This document shows, piece by piece, positions 35,360 to 44,468 of a stretch of DNA of 64,000 nt. The stretch spans positions 1,984,001-2,048,000 of the forward strand of contig NZ_AP022583.1 of assembly GCF_010731635.1 (NCBI RefSeq). The letters are read 5' to 3'. The notes under the pieces are model-generated. The model had not been told where the DNA came from, ran no database searches, and worked only from the letters and a program-made list of their open reading frames with translations. The position numbers and the translations under genes were made by a program. Source of the stretch: Mycobacterium noviomagense. GTDB lineage: Bacteria > Actinomycetota > Actinomycetes > Mycobacteriales > Mycobacteriaceae. Within the stretch, counting starts at the first letter, position 1. Every line of letters begins with the position of its first letter.

Positions 35360-37000
35360 TTGACCGCGCTGATGACCGGACAGACGGCCGCCTCCACGGA
35401 CCAGCCCTACCTCTCGCGACGCCAGAACTGGGTCAACCAACTCGAGCGTCATGCGCTGATGCAACCGCAAGCGGCGGCGTTGAGATTCTTGGGCAAAACC
35501 CTGACCTGGGGGCAGCTGCGGCACCGGGTGGCCGCGCTGGCCGATGCGTTGAGCCGTCGAGGGGTCGGCTTCGGCGATCGGGTGATGATCCTGATGCTCA
35601 ACCGCCCGGAGTTCATGGAAGCCGTGCTGGCGGCCAACATGATCGGCGCGATCGCGGTACCGGTGAACTTCCGGCTGACACCGACCGAGGTCGCCTTCCT
35701 GGTAGGCGACTGCGACGCGCAGGTGATGATCACCGAACCGGTGCTGGCTGCGGTGGCGACTGCCGTTCGCGACATAGAGCCGAGCCTGAGCGCGATCGTG
35801 GTCGCCGGTGGCGCCACCGAGGACGGCCTGCTGGGCTACGAAGATCTGGTGAACGAGGCCGGGGATCCACACCAACCGGTCGACGTTCCCAATGACTCGC
35901 CGGCGCTGATCATGTATACCTCCGGAACCACCGGACGGCCGAAGGGCGCCGTGCTCACCCACACCAATCTCACCGGCCAGACGATGACGGCGCTCTACAC
36001 CCACGGCGCCGACGTGAACGACGTCGGGTTCATCGGTGTCCCGTTCTTCCACATTGCCGGGATCGGCAACATGCTGACCGGCATGCTGCTCGGCCTCCCC
36101 ACGGTGATTCATCCACTGAGCGCTTTCGACCCTGGTCAGCTACTGGATGTGTTGGCGGCAGAGAAAGTCACCGGGATCTTCCTGGTTCCCGCACAGTGGC
36201 AGGCGGTATGCGCCGAGCAGCAGGCCCATCCGCGCGACCTTCGATTGCGGGTGATCTCGTGGGGGGCGGCGCCGGCGTCGGATACGTTGCTGCGGCAGAT
36301 GTGTGAGACCTTCCCCGGCGCTCAGATATTGGCGGCGTTCGGCCAGACCGAGATGTCGCCGGTCACCTGCATGCTGCTCGGCGAGGACGCCATCAGAAAG
36401 CGGGGATCGGTCGGCAAGGTGATCCCGACCGTGGCCGCCCGTGTGGTCGACGACGACATGAACGACGTACCGGTCGGCGAAGTCGGCGAAATCGTCTACC
36501 GCGCGCCCACGTTGATGAGCGGCTACTGGAACAACCCGGAAGCCACCGCCGAGGCGTTCGCCGGCGGCTGGTTCCACTCCGGCGACCTCGTGCGCATGGA
36601 CGACGAGGGCTACGTCTGGGTTGTCGACCGCAAGAAGGACATGATCATCTCCGGTGGAGAGAACATCTACTGCGCCGAGGTGGAGAACGTCCTCGCGGGC
36701 CATCCCGCCATCGTCGAAGTTGCCGTCATCGGGCGAGCGGACGAGAAGTGGGGAGAGGTACCCATTGCCGTCGCAGCGGTGGGTCCCGAGACCGAGCTGA
36801 GCCTCGCTGATCTTGACGAGTTCCTCAACGACCGGCTGGCGCGCTACAAGCATCCCAAGGGCCTGGAAATCGTCGACGCGCTGCCGCGCAACCCGGCCGG
36901 AAAGGTGCTCAAGACCGAGCTCCGCCGGCGCTACGGCGGCGCACCGGAGGCCCGCTCAGGCCCCGAAAACAGCTGTCCTCCAGCCAGAACAGATAACTGA
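35360..37000 (+). CDS. fadD5: Fatty-acid CoA ligase FadD5
   Basis: 546 residues from TTG 35360, which has GAGGAAGGGG at workable spacing (an ATG four codons on is weaker). ANL superfamily: P-loop MYTSGTTGRPKGAVLTHTN, IILAAFGQTE-like segment, SGDLVRMDDEGYVWVVDRKK hinge, and NPAGKVLKTELRRRYG with the catalytic C-terminal Lys. Activates fatty acids to CoA esters. First gene of the mce1 operon; in M. tuberculosis it is linked to fatty-acid recycling from mycolic acids. Confidence 0.94.
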   Translation: MTALMTGQTAASTDQPYLSRRQNWVNQLERHALMQPQAAALRFLGKTLTWGQLRHRVAALADALSRRGVGFGDRVMILMLNRPEFMEAVLAANMIGAIAVPVNFRLTPTEVAFLVGDCDAQVMITEPVLAAVATAVRDIEPSLSAIVVAGGATEDGLLGYEDLVNEAGDPHQPVDVPNDSPALIMYTSGTTGRPKGAVLTHTNLTGQTMTALYTHGADVNDVGFIGVPFFHIAGIGNMLTGMLLGLPTVIHPLSAFDPGQLLDVLAAEKVTGIFLVPAQWQAVCAEQQAHPRDLRLRVISWGAAPASDTLLRQMCETFPGAQILAAFGQTEMSPVTCMLLGEDAIRKRGSVGKVIPTVAARVVDDDMNDVPVGEVGEIVYRAPTLMSGYWNNPEATAEAFAGGWFHSGDLVRMDDEGYVWVVDRKKDMIISGGENIYCAEVENVLAGHPAIVEVAVIGRADEKWGEVPIAVAAVGPETELSLADLDEFLNDRLARYKHPKGLEIVDALPRNPAGKVLKTELRRRYGGAPEARSGPENSCPPARTDN

Positions 37001-37165
37001 CGATAACGACAATTTCACTATGGGTGTCATGAGAGGCCAATTGTGCGGATTGCGATGTGCGGTCCTGAAGGCATCGGGTACAGTCCTGTGGTCTCTCTTA
37101 CTACCTGTGAGTAGGGAGGCGGCGGTCACACCACCCAGGGGCGGGGCAAGGAGGAGGCGTGCGAC

Positions 37166-37207
37166 ATGAACCGCCGCTACACCTGGGGGCTCGCGGTCGG
37201 ATCGTGA
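37166..37207 (+). CDS. Possible 13-residue leader peptide before yrbE1A
   Basis: An ATG at 37166 with an unusually strong ribosome site AAGGAGGAGG at 37148-37157 (8-base spacing) opens a 13-residue frame (MNRRYTWGLAVGS) ending at TGA 37207, ten bases before the yrbE1A GTG. It is in the fadD5-yrbE1A gap, where the mce1 operon has its internal promoter region. It could be a leader that couples translation to yrbE1A, or chance; conservation is untested. Confidence 0.4.
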   Translation: MNRRYTWGLAVGS

Positions 37208-37217
37208 GGGGGCACTA

Positions 37218-38021
37218 GTGACGACGACGCAGCAGCCACGGCTCACCGACTATGTGCGTGACCAAGTGGGTCCGCCGCTCAAAACCGTCGGCGGCTTCTT
37301 CCGGATGTGTGTGCTGACCGGCAAGGCGCTCCTTCACTGGCCGCCACAATGGCGAGAGTTCATCCTGCAGTGCTGGTTCATCATGCGGGTCGGCATCTTG
37401 CCGACTATTGCGGTTTCGATCCCGTTGACGGTGCTGCTTACCTTCACACTCAACGTGTTGCTGGCCCAGGCCGGTGCTGCCGACATCTCGGGCGCGGGTG
37501 CGGCGATCGGCGCTGTCACCCAGCTCGGCCCGCTGACCACGGTGCTGGTGGTGGCCGGCGCGGGCTCAACGGCCATCTGCGCCGACTTGGGCGCGCGCAC
37601 CATCCGCGAAGAGATCGACGCGATGGAGGTGCTCGGCATCGACCCGATCCACCGACTGGTCGTGCCCCGCGTCCTCGCTGCGACCGTGGTCGCCACCCTG
37701 CTGAATGGACTCGTGATCATGGTGGGACTGGTCGGCGGCTACATCTTCGGCGTCTATCTGCAAAACGTGTCGGGCGGCGCCTACCTCAGCTCGCTGACCT
37801 TGATCACCGGTTTGCCCGAAGTCGTCATCGCGACCGTCAAAGCCGCCGTTTTCGGACTGATCGCCGGTCTGGTCGGCTGCTACCGCGGGCTGACCGTCCG
37901 GGGTGGCTCGAAGGGGTTAGGAGTGGCCGTCAACGAGACCGTGGTGCTGTGTGTGGTCGCCTTATACGCCGTCAACGTGATACTGACGACCATCGGTGTC
38001 CGATTCGGAACGGGGCGCTGA
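37218..38021 (+). CDS. yrbE1A: Mce permease subunit YrbE1A
   Basis: 267 residues, MlaE-type permease with five to six helices and the conserved segment ADLGARTIREEIDAMEVLGI, where MlaE proteins contact the ATPase MceG. With YrbE1B it forms the membrane channel of the Mce1 lipid importer. Start GTG 37218. Confidence 0.95.
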   Translation: MTTTQQPRLTDYVRDQVGPPLKTVGGFFRMCVLTGKALLHWPPQWREFILQCWFIMRVGILPTIAVSIPLTVLLTFTLNVLLAQAGAADISGAGAAIGAVTQLGPLTTVLVVAGAGSTAICADLGARTIREEIDAMEVLGIDPIHRLVVPRVLAATVVATLLNGLVIMVGLVGGYIFGVYLQNVSGGAYLSSLTLITGLPEVVIATVKAAVFGLIAGLVGCYRGLTVRGGSKGLGVAVNETVVLCVVALYAVNVILTTIGVRFGTGR

Positions 38022-38022
38022 C

Positions 38023-38892
38023 ATGTCGACGATCGCCGTACTGCGCTCCCGATTCCCCCGAGCCACTCGCAACGTCAGCCGCTCCGCCAGCGCCGCGGTT
38101 GGGGGATTCGATAAAGCGGGGCGCATGGCCGTGTTTGCGGTCGAAGGCGCCATCGGGTTTGCCTGGGTACTGCGTCATTACCGCAAAGAGGTACTGCGGC
38201 TCATCGCTGAGATCGGCATGGGCACCGGCGCCATGGCTGTCGTGGGTGGCACCGTCGCGATTGTCGCTTTCGTGACGCTGTCCGGTAGCTCGCTGGTCGC
38301 CATCCAGGGCTTTGCGTCGCTGGGCTACATCGGTTTCGACGTCTTCACCGGTTTCTTCGCCGCGCTGATCAACGTGCGCATCGCCGCCCCTGTGGTGACC
38401 GGAGTCGCACTCGCGGCCACGGTCGGCGCGGGCGCGACGGCCGAGTTGGGCGCCATGCGGATCAGTGAGGAGATCGACGCGCTCGAGGTCATGGGCATCA
38501 AGTCCATCGCATATCTGGTGTCCACCCGGGCGCTGGCCGGCCTGATCGTGATCATCCCGCTGTATGCAGCGGCGATGCTGATGTCGTTCATCTCCCCGCA
38601 GCTCGTCACGACGGTCTTATACGGCCAGCCCTCGGGCACTTACGACCACTATTTCCGGTCATTCCTGCGTCCCGAGGACGTGCTGTGGTCGTTCGTCGAG
38701 GCCATCATCATCGCCGGTCTGGTGATGCTCACGCACTGCTACTACGGATACACCGCCAGCGGCGGCCCGGTCGGCGTCGGTGAGGCCGTCGGCCGGTCGA
38801 TGCGGTTCTCGCTGGTTTCGGTTCAGGTCATTGCCCTGTTTGCCGCGTTGGCGCTCTACGGCGTCAACCCCAACTTCAATCTCACGATGTAA
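38023..38892 (+). CDS. yrbE1B: Mce permease subunit YrbE1B
   Basis: 289 residues from ATG 38023, one base after yrbE1A ends. MlaE-type permease partner; shared motif AELGAMRISEEIDALEVMGI and helices such as AGLIVIIPLYAAAMLMSF. A basic first 30 residues precede helix one. Confidence 0.95.
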   Translation: MSTIAVLRSRFPRATRNVSRSASAAVGGFDKAGRMAVFAVEGAIGFAWVLRHYRKEVLRLIAEIGMGTGAMAVVGGTVAIVAFVTLSGSSLVAIQGFASLGYIGFDVFTGFFAALINVRIAAPVVTGVALAATVGAGATAELGAMRISEEIDALEVMGIKSIAYLVSTRALAGLIVIIPLYAAAMLMSFISPQLVTTVLYGQPSGTYDHYFRSFLRPEDVLWSFVEAIIIAGLVMLTHCYYGYTASGGPVGVGEAVGRSMRFSLVSVQVIALFAALALYGVNPNFNLTM

Positions 38893-38897
38893 CCGCC

Positions 38898-40208
38898 ATG
38901 ACGACACCACGAGGGAAAGAGAACGTCATCCGCACCCCGCCGTACAAGACGGCGGGGATAGTCGCTTTGGTGCTGGCGCTGGTCGTGACCGGGCTGGTGT
39001 ATTGGCAGTTCCGGGGCAATTTCACACCCAAGACGCCGCTGACAATGCTGTCTTCGCGGGCGGGTTTGGTGATGGACCCCGGTAACCCGGTGACCTATAA
39101 CGGCGTCCAGATCGGCCGGGTGGGCAGCATCTCCGAAACGCAGCATAACGGCAAGCCTGCGGCAAAGTTCACGCTGAACGTGAATCCCAAGTACATCAAG
39201 CTGATTCCGGCCAACGTGAACGCCAACATCAGGGCCACCACGATTTTCGGCAACAAGTATGTGGCACTGACGTCGCCGAAAAACCCGAGCCCCCAACGGA
39301 TTACACCGCAGCACGTGATCGATGCAACGTCGGTGACCACGGAGATCAACACGTTGTTCCAGACGATCACCTCGATCACCAGCAAGGTGGATCCGGTCAA
39401 GGTCAACCTGACGCTGAGTGCGGCTGCGGAGGCGTTCAACGGGTTGGGCGACAAGTTCGGTCAGTCGCTGGTCAAGGCGAACGCCGTGCTCGACGACGTC
39501 AATCCCCAGCAGCCGCAAGTTCGTCGCGACATTCAGCAGTTGGCGGCGCTCGGCGACACCTATGCCAATGCCGCACCGGATCTGATCGACTTCCTCAACA
39601 ATGCGGTGATCACGGCGCGTACGTTGCATCGCCAGGAAAAAGATCTGGATCAGGCTCTGCTGGCTGCGGCCGGTTTAGGCAACACCGGTGAGGACATTTT
39701 CCGCAGGGGCGGACCGTATTTGGAGCGGGGAGCCGCCGATCTGGTTCCGACTGCCAAGCTGCTCGACACCTACAGCCCGGAACTGTATTGCACGGTCCGC
39801 AACTATCACGATGTCGAGCCCAAGATCGCGGCGGGGACAGGTGGCCGCGGAGGCTACGCGCTGCGAACCGAGACGGAGTTGCTGTCGGGGTTGGGGGCCA
39901 TACTGACTCCTGCCGGATTGACCGGCACCATACTTACGCAGGGCTTGCTTGGGATAGCCGGGCTGGTCGGCGGGGCGCCCAATCCCTATATCTATCCGGA
40001 GAACTTGCCGCGCGTGAACGCTCACGGGGGTCCTGGCGGTGCACCGGGCTGCTGGCAGACAATCACCCGTGATTTCTGGCCCGCTCCCGAGTTGGTGATG
40101 GACACCGGCAACAGCATCGCACCGTACAACCACATCGAGGTCGGCTCACCGTACGCGATCGAGTATGTCTGGGGCCGCCAGGTAGGGGACAACACGATCA
40201 ACCCATGA
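38898..40208 (+). CDS. mce1A: Mce1A, MlaD-type substrate-binding subunit
   Basis: 436 residues. One N-terminal membrane helix (AGIVALVLALVVTGLVYW), then the MlaD/Mce domain (about 40-115, NGVQIGRVGSISETQHNGKP), then the long helical needle and a C-terminal domain. Assembles with Mce1B-F into the hexameric tunnel that carries fatty acids from the outer membrane side to the YrbE channel. Starts six bases after yrbE1B. Confidence 0.95.
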   Translation: MTTPRGKENVIRTPPYKTAGIVALVLALVVTGLVYWQFRGNFTPKTPLTMLSSRAGLVMDPGNPVTYNGVQIGRVGSISETQHNGKPAAKFTLNVNPKYIKLIPANVNANIRATTIFGNKYVALTSPKNPSPQRITPQHVIDATSVTTEINTLFQTITSITSKVDPVKVNLTLSAAAEAFNGLGDKFGQSLVKANAVLDDVNPQQPQVRRDIQQLAALGDTYANAAPDLIDFLNNAVITARTLHRQEKDLDQALLAAAGLGNTGEDIFRRGGPYLERGAADLVPTAKLLDTYSPELYCTVRNYHDVEPKIAAGTGGRGGYALRTETELLSGLGAILTPAGLTGTILTQGLLGIAGLVGGAPNPYIYPENLPRVNAHGGPGGAPGCWQTITRDFWPAPELVMDTGNSIAPYNHIEVGSPYAIEYVWGRQVGDNTINP

Positions 40209-41245
40209 AAATCACCGGTACCGCTGTCAGGCTCGGCATCATCGCGGTGGTGCTGCTGCTGTTCACTGTGCTGATCATTGTGGTGTTTGGTCAGATGCGC
40301 TTCGACCGGACCTACAGCTATTCCGCGGAGTTCAGCAATGCCAGCGGGCTGCGCAATGGCCAGTTCGTCCGCGCTTCGGGAGTCGAAGTAGGCAAGGTCA
40401 CGAATGTCAAGCTGATTGACGGCGGCCGGCGGGTGCGGGTGGACTTCAACGTCGACCGCTCGATACCGCTGTACCAGTCCACGACCGCGCAGATCCGCTA
40501 TCAGGATCTGATCGGCAACCGCTACGTCGAACTCAAACGCGGCCAGGGCGGGGGAGCAGACCGGGTGCTGCCGCCGGGAGGATTCATCCCGCTGTCGCGC
40601 ACGTCGCCCGCCCTGGATCTCGACGCGCTGATCGGTGGTTTCAAACCGCTGTTCCGGGCGCTCGACCCACAGAAGGTCAACACCATCGCGAGCGCGATTA
40701 TCACGGTGTTCCAGGGTCAGGGCGGGACGATCAACGACATCCTTGACCAGACCGCGCAATTGACGTCCCATATCGCCGAACGTGACGAAGCGATCGGCGA
40801 GGTGATCAAGAACCTCAACCTCGTGCTGGACACCACGGCCAAACACCGCAAGCAGTTCGACCAGACACTGGACAACTTCGAGAAGCTGATAACCGGGCTG
40901 AAGAACCACGCCGACCCACTGGCCGCCGGCACCGCCAACATCAGCAACGCCGCAGGCACGGTCGCTGACCTGCTGGCCGACAACCGCGCCCTGTTGCATA
41001 AGGAGCTGGGTTACCTGGAGGCTATTCAGCAACCGATCATCGACGAACGGGATCAGTACGACGACCAGCTTCGCCGGACGCCGCCCGCGCTGAACCAAAT
41101 CGGCCGCGGCATCGGCCTTTACGGCGACTGGGTGAATTTCTACGCCTGCGACATCACGATCAAATGGAACGGGCTGCAAGCCGGTGGCCCGGTGCGCACA
41201 GTCAGGGTTTGGCAGCAGCCGACGGGCAGGTGCACACCGCAATGA
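40205..41245 (+). CDS. mce1B: Mce1B, MlaD-type subunit
   Basis: 346 residues, the same length as the M. tuberculosis protein. Helix one is LGIIAVVLLLFTVLIIVVFG; the MlaD domain contains NGQFVRASGVEVGKVTNVKL. Overlaps mce1A by four bases (ATGA) and mce1C by four. Shorter C-terminus than Mce1C and Mce1D. Confidence 0.95.
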   Translation: MKITGTAVRLGIIAVVLLLFTVLIIVVFGQMRFDRTYSYSAEFSNASGLRNGQFVRASGVEVGKVTNVKLIDGGRRVRVDFNVDRSIPLYQSTTAQIRYQDLIGNRYVELKRGQGGGADRVLPPGGFIPLSRTSPALDLDALIGGFKPLFRALDPQKVNTIASAIITVFQGQGGTINDILDQTAQLTSHIAERDEAIGEVIKNLNLVLDTTAKHRKQFDQTLDNFEKLITGLKNHADPLAAGTANISNAAGTVADLLADNRALLHKELGYLEAIQQPIIDERDQYDDQLRRTPPALNQIGRGIGLYGDWVNFYACDITIKWNGLQAGGPVRTVRVWQQPTGRCTPQ

Positions 41246-42846
41246 GAACGCTCGAACCCCCCAACCGGCTACGCATCGGGCTCATGGGCCTGGTGGTGGT
41301 GTTGATGGTCGTAGCCTTCGGCCAAACCATGACCAGCGTCCCCATGCTGTTCGCCCAGCCCAGCTATTACGGGCAGTTCACCGACAGCGGCCAACTCAAC
41401 AAAGGCGACAAGGTGCGCATCGCCGGGGTGAACGTCGGCGTCGTGCAAGCACTCAAGATCGACGGCGACCACGTGGTGATCAAGTTTTCGACCGGCAGCA
41501 ACCCCATCGGCACCGAAAGCCGGCTGGCGATCAAGACCGACACCATCCTGGGTAAGAAGGTGCTCGAGGTTGAACCGCGCGGCACCCAGCAACTGCGCCC
41601 TAACGGAGTACTGCCGCTGGGCCAGAGCTCCACCCCGTATCAGATCTATGACGCGTTCTTCGACGTGACCAAGGCGGCCTCTGGCTGGGACATCGACACC
41701 GTGAAGCGGTCGCTGAACGTGCTGACCCAGACTATCGACCAGACGTACCCGCACCTGAGCCCGCTCCTCGACGGGGTGGCCAAGCTGTCCGACACCGTGG
41801 GCAAACGCGACGAAGAGGTCAAACACCTTCTCGCGCAGGCTAATAAGGTTGCCAGCGTACTGGGTGACCGCAGCCAGCAGATTGACCGGCTGCTGGTCAA
41901 CGCGAAGACCCTGTTGGCCGCCTTCAACGCACGCAGCCAGGCCATCAGTGCGCTGCTTGGCAACGTATCGTACTTTTCGCTTCAGGTGCAGGGTCTCATC
42001 AACGACAACCCGAACCTGAACCACGTCTTGGAGCAGTTGCGGATCGTCAGTGACCTGCTGGTCAGGCGTAAGGACGACCTGGCTCAGGCGCTCACAATCA
42101 TCGGTAAATTCGCCGCAGCTGTAAACGAGACCATCGCGTCGGGACCGTACTTCAAGGTGGTCCTGTCTAACCTGCTGCCGTACTGGATCCTGCAGCCCTG
42201 GGTCGACGCGGCGTTCAAGAAACGCGGCATCGACCCCGAGGAGTTCTGGCGCAATGCCGGGTTGCCCGCATTCCGGTTCCCCGATCCGAATGGAACCCGG
42301 TTCCCCAATGGCGCGCCGCCGCCGGCGCCGCCCGTGTTGGAGGGCACCCCGGACCATCCGGGGCCGGCTGTCCCGCCCGGATCGCCGTGCTCGTACACGC
42401 CGACGCCGGAACTGCTGCCGCGGCCGTGGAACCCGCTGCCGTGCGCGGGCATCAATCAAAACCAAGGCCCGTTCGGCCCATTGTCGGGCCCGGACCTGGC
42501 CCCGCCCGACGTCATGGCATCGCCGCCGAACCCGAACGGACTTCCGCCGACACCGGGTATTCCGATCGCCGGGCGGCCGGGTGAAATCCCGCCGGACGTT
42601 CCCGGTACCCCGGTTCCGCTGCCACCGAACGCGCCGCCGGGGGCCCGCAGCGAGCCACCCAACGCACCGGTGGCGGGCCCGGCTCCCGCGAATCCTGCGG
42701 CGGCACCGCCGCCGCCACCACTGGCCCCGGGGCCGCCGGCGCCGCCAGGTCCGGGGCAACAGCTGCCGGCGCCCTTTATCCCGCCCGGTGTGCTGGGAAG
42801 CCAGCCGGGCGGCGGCGGAGGAAGCTTGGGAGGTGGCCAGCAGTGA
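41242..42846 (+). CDS. mce1C: Mce1C, MlaD-type subunit with proline-rich tail
   Basis: 534 residues starting at ATG 41242; the open frame extends upstream into mce1B. Transmembrane helix IGLMGLVVVLMVVAFGQTM, MlaD domain (KGDKVRIAGVNVGVVQAL). From about residue 360 the protein becomes a low-complexity Pro/Ala/Gly tail of roughly 170 residues, somewhat longer than in M. tuberculosis (515 residues overall), likely extending into the periplasm or cell-wall zone. Confidence 0.94.
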   Translation: MRTLEPPNRLRIGLMGLVVVLMVVAFGQTMTSVPMLFAQPSYYGQFTDSGQLNKGDKVRIAGVNVGVVQALKIDGDHVVIKFSTGSNPIGTESRLAIKTDTILGKKVLEVEPRGTQQLRPNGVLPLGQSSTPYQIYDAFFDVTKAASGWDIDTVKRSLNVLTQTIDQTYPHLSPLLDGVAKLSDTVGKRDEEVKHLLAQANKVASVLGDRSQQIDRLLVNAKTLLAAFNARSQAISALLGNVSYFSLQVQGLINDNPNLNHVLEQLRIVSDLLVRRKDDLAQALTIIGKFAAAVNETIASGPYFKVVLSNLLPYWILQPWVDAAFKKRGIDPEEFWRNAGLPAFRFPDPNGTRFPNGAPPPAPPVLEGTPDHPGPAVPPGSPCSYTPTPELLPRPWNPLPCAGINQNQGPFGPLSGPDLAPPDVMASPPNPNGLPPTPGIPIAGRPGEIPPDVPGTPVPLPPNAPPGARSEPPNAPVAGPAPANPAAAPPPPPLAPGPPAPPGPGQQLPAPFIPPGVLGSQPGGGGGSLGGGQQ

Positions 42847-44468
42847 GCACGATCTTCGATATCCGGAACATGCGACTGCCCCGGCTGTCGCGGGCATCGG
42901 TGATCATCGCGTCACTGGCGGTAGTGCTGGCCATCGTCGCCTTCTTCGTCGGTCGGGAGATCCTGCAGAAGTTGACCAACAACACCGTGGTCGCCTACTT
43001 CACCGAAACGAATGGGCTCTATGCCGGGGACAAGGTCCAGATCATGGGTGTGAAGGTGGGGACGATCGACAAGATCGAGCCCGCCGGCGACAAGATGAAA
43101 GTGACCTTCCACTACAGCAACAAGTACAAGGTGCCAGCCAACGCCTCGGCGGTGATCCTGAACCCGACCCTGGTGGCGGCCCGGAATATCCAGCTGACAC
43201 CGCCCTACAAAGGCGGCCCGGTACTTCCCGACAACGCAGTGATACCGATCGAGCGTACTCAGGTGCCAACTGAGTACGACCAACTGCGCAACAGCATCAC
43301 CAACATCATCTCGAAACTCGGCCCAACCAAGGAGCAACCCAAGGGACCCTTCGGTGACGTGATCGAGTCATTCGCCAACGGGCTGGAGGGTAAAGGCAAA
43401 CAGATCAACACCACATTCGACGCCCTGTCGCGCGCGTTGACCGCGCTGAACGAGGGCCGTGGTGACTTCTTCGCAGTTCTGCGCAGCCTGGCGCTGTTCG
43501 TCAACGCCCTACACCAGGACGACCAGCAGTTCGTCGCGTTGAACCAAAACCTGGCTCAGTTCACCGACAACCTGGTCGGCTCCGACCGGGATCTGGCCAA
43601 TGCGCTCCAGCAGACCGACAGTTTGTTCGCCACCCTGCGGCCGTTCCTGGACAAGAACCGTGAGGTGCTGACGCACGACGTCAACAACCTCGCCACTGCG
43701 ACCACCACCCTGGTCCAGCCGGAGCCGTTGAACGGGTTGGAGACCGGTCTGCACGTTCTGCCCACGGCCGCCGCGAACATCAACCAGATCTATCACCCGT
43801 CGCACGGCGGTGTCGTCGCGATTTCGGAGATTCCAAACTTCACCAATCCAATGCAGTTCATCTGCAGCGCGATTCAGGCCGCCAGCCGGCAAGGGTATCA
43901 GGAGTCCGCCGAACTGTGCGCACAATACCTGGCACCGATTCTCGATGCGATCAAGTTCAACTACCTGCCGTTCGGCCTGAACTTGTTCAGCACCGCCGAG
44001 ACGCTGCCTAAAGAAATCGCCTACTCCGAGCCGCGGCTGCAGCCACCGAACGGCTACAAGGACACCACCGTTCCGGGCATCTGGGTGCCGGACACACCAA
44101 CCTCGCACAAAAACACCCAACACGGCTGGGTCGTCGCGCCAGGCATGCAAGGAACGCAAGTGGGTCCGATCACCGCGGGTCTGATGACACCGGACTCGCT
44201 GGCCGAACTCATGGGCGGCCCGGATGCGCCGCCGCCGCCAGGCGGGCTGCAGACACCGCCGGGACCGCCGAATGCGTACGACGAGTACCCGGTGCTGCCA
44301 CCGATCGGCGTGCAAGCACCGCAGGTGCCGATCCCGCCACCGCCGCCGGCACCGGCGGTGGTCCCGGGTCCGGTGCCGCCGACACCTGCGCCGGTGTCGG
44401 CACCTTCGCCGGGATCGGCGTCTGCGCCGGCCGGTCCGCCGCTGCCCGCTGAGGCAGGTGGCCAGTGA
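42843..44468 (+). CDS. mce1D: Mce1D, MlaD-type subunit with proline-rich tail
   Basis: 541 residues from GTG 42843, overlapping mce1C. Hydrophobic anchor VIIASLAVVLAIVAFFVGRE, MlaD domain GDKVQIMGVKVGTIDKIEPA, helical needle to residue 300, then a C-terminal domain and a Pro-rich end (VPIPPPPPAPAVVPGP). M. tuberculosis Mce1D has 530 residues. Confidence 0.95.
   Translation: MSTIFDIRNMRLPRLSRASVIIASLAVVLAIVAFFVGREILQKLTNNTVVAYFTETNGLYAGDKVQIMGVKVGTIDKIEPAGDKMKVTFHYSNKYKVPANASAVILNPTLVAARNIQLTPPYKGGPVLPDNAVIPIERTQVPTEYDQLRNSITNIISKLGPTKEQPKGPFGDVIESFANGLEGKGKQINTTFDALSRALTALNEGRGDFFAVLRSLALFVNALHQDDQQFVALNQNLAQFTDNLVGSDRDLANALQQTDSLFATLRPFLDKNREVLTHDVNNLATATTTLVQPEPLNGLETGLHVLPTAAANINQIYHPSHGGVVAISEIPNFTNPMQFICSAIQAASRQGYQESAELCAQYLAPILDAIKFNYLPFGLNLFSTAETLPKEIAYSEPRLQPPNGYKDTTVPGIWVPDTPTSHKNTQHGWVVAPGMQGTQVGPITAGLMTPDSLAELMGGPDAPPPPGGLQTPPGPPNAYDEYPVLPPIGVQAPQVPIPPPPPAPAVVPGPVPPTPAPVSAPSPGSASAPAGPPLPAEAGGQ

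Noticed and set aside
37159..37216. Alternative 18-codon GTG ORF before yrbE1A
   Set aside because: Its start is only one base from the ribosome site, whereas ATG 37166 in another frame has proper spacing; reported only the latter.
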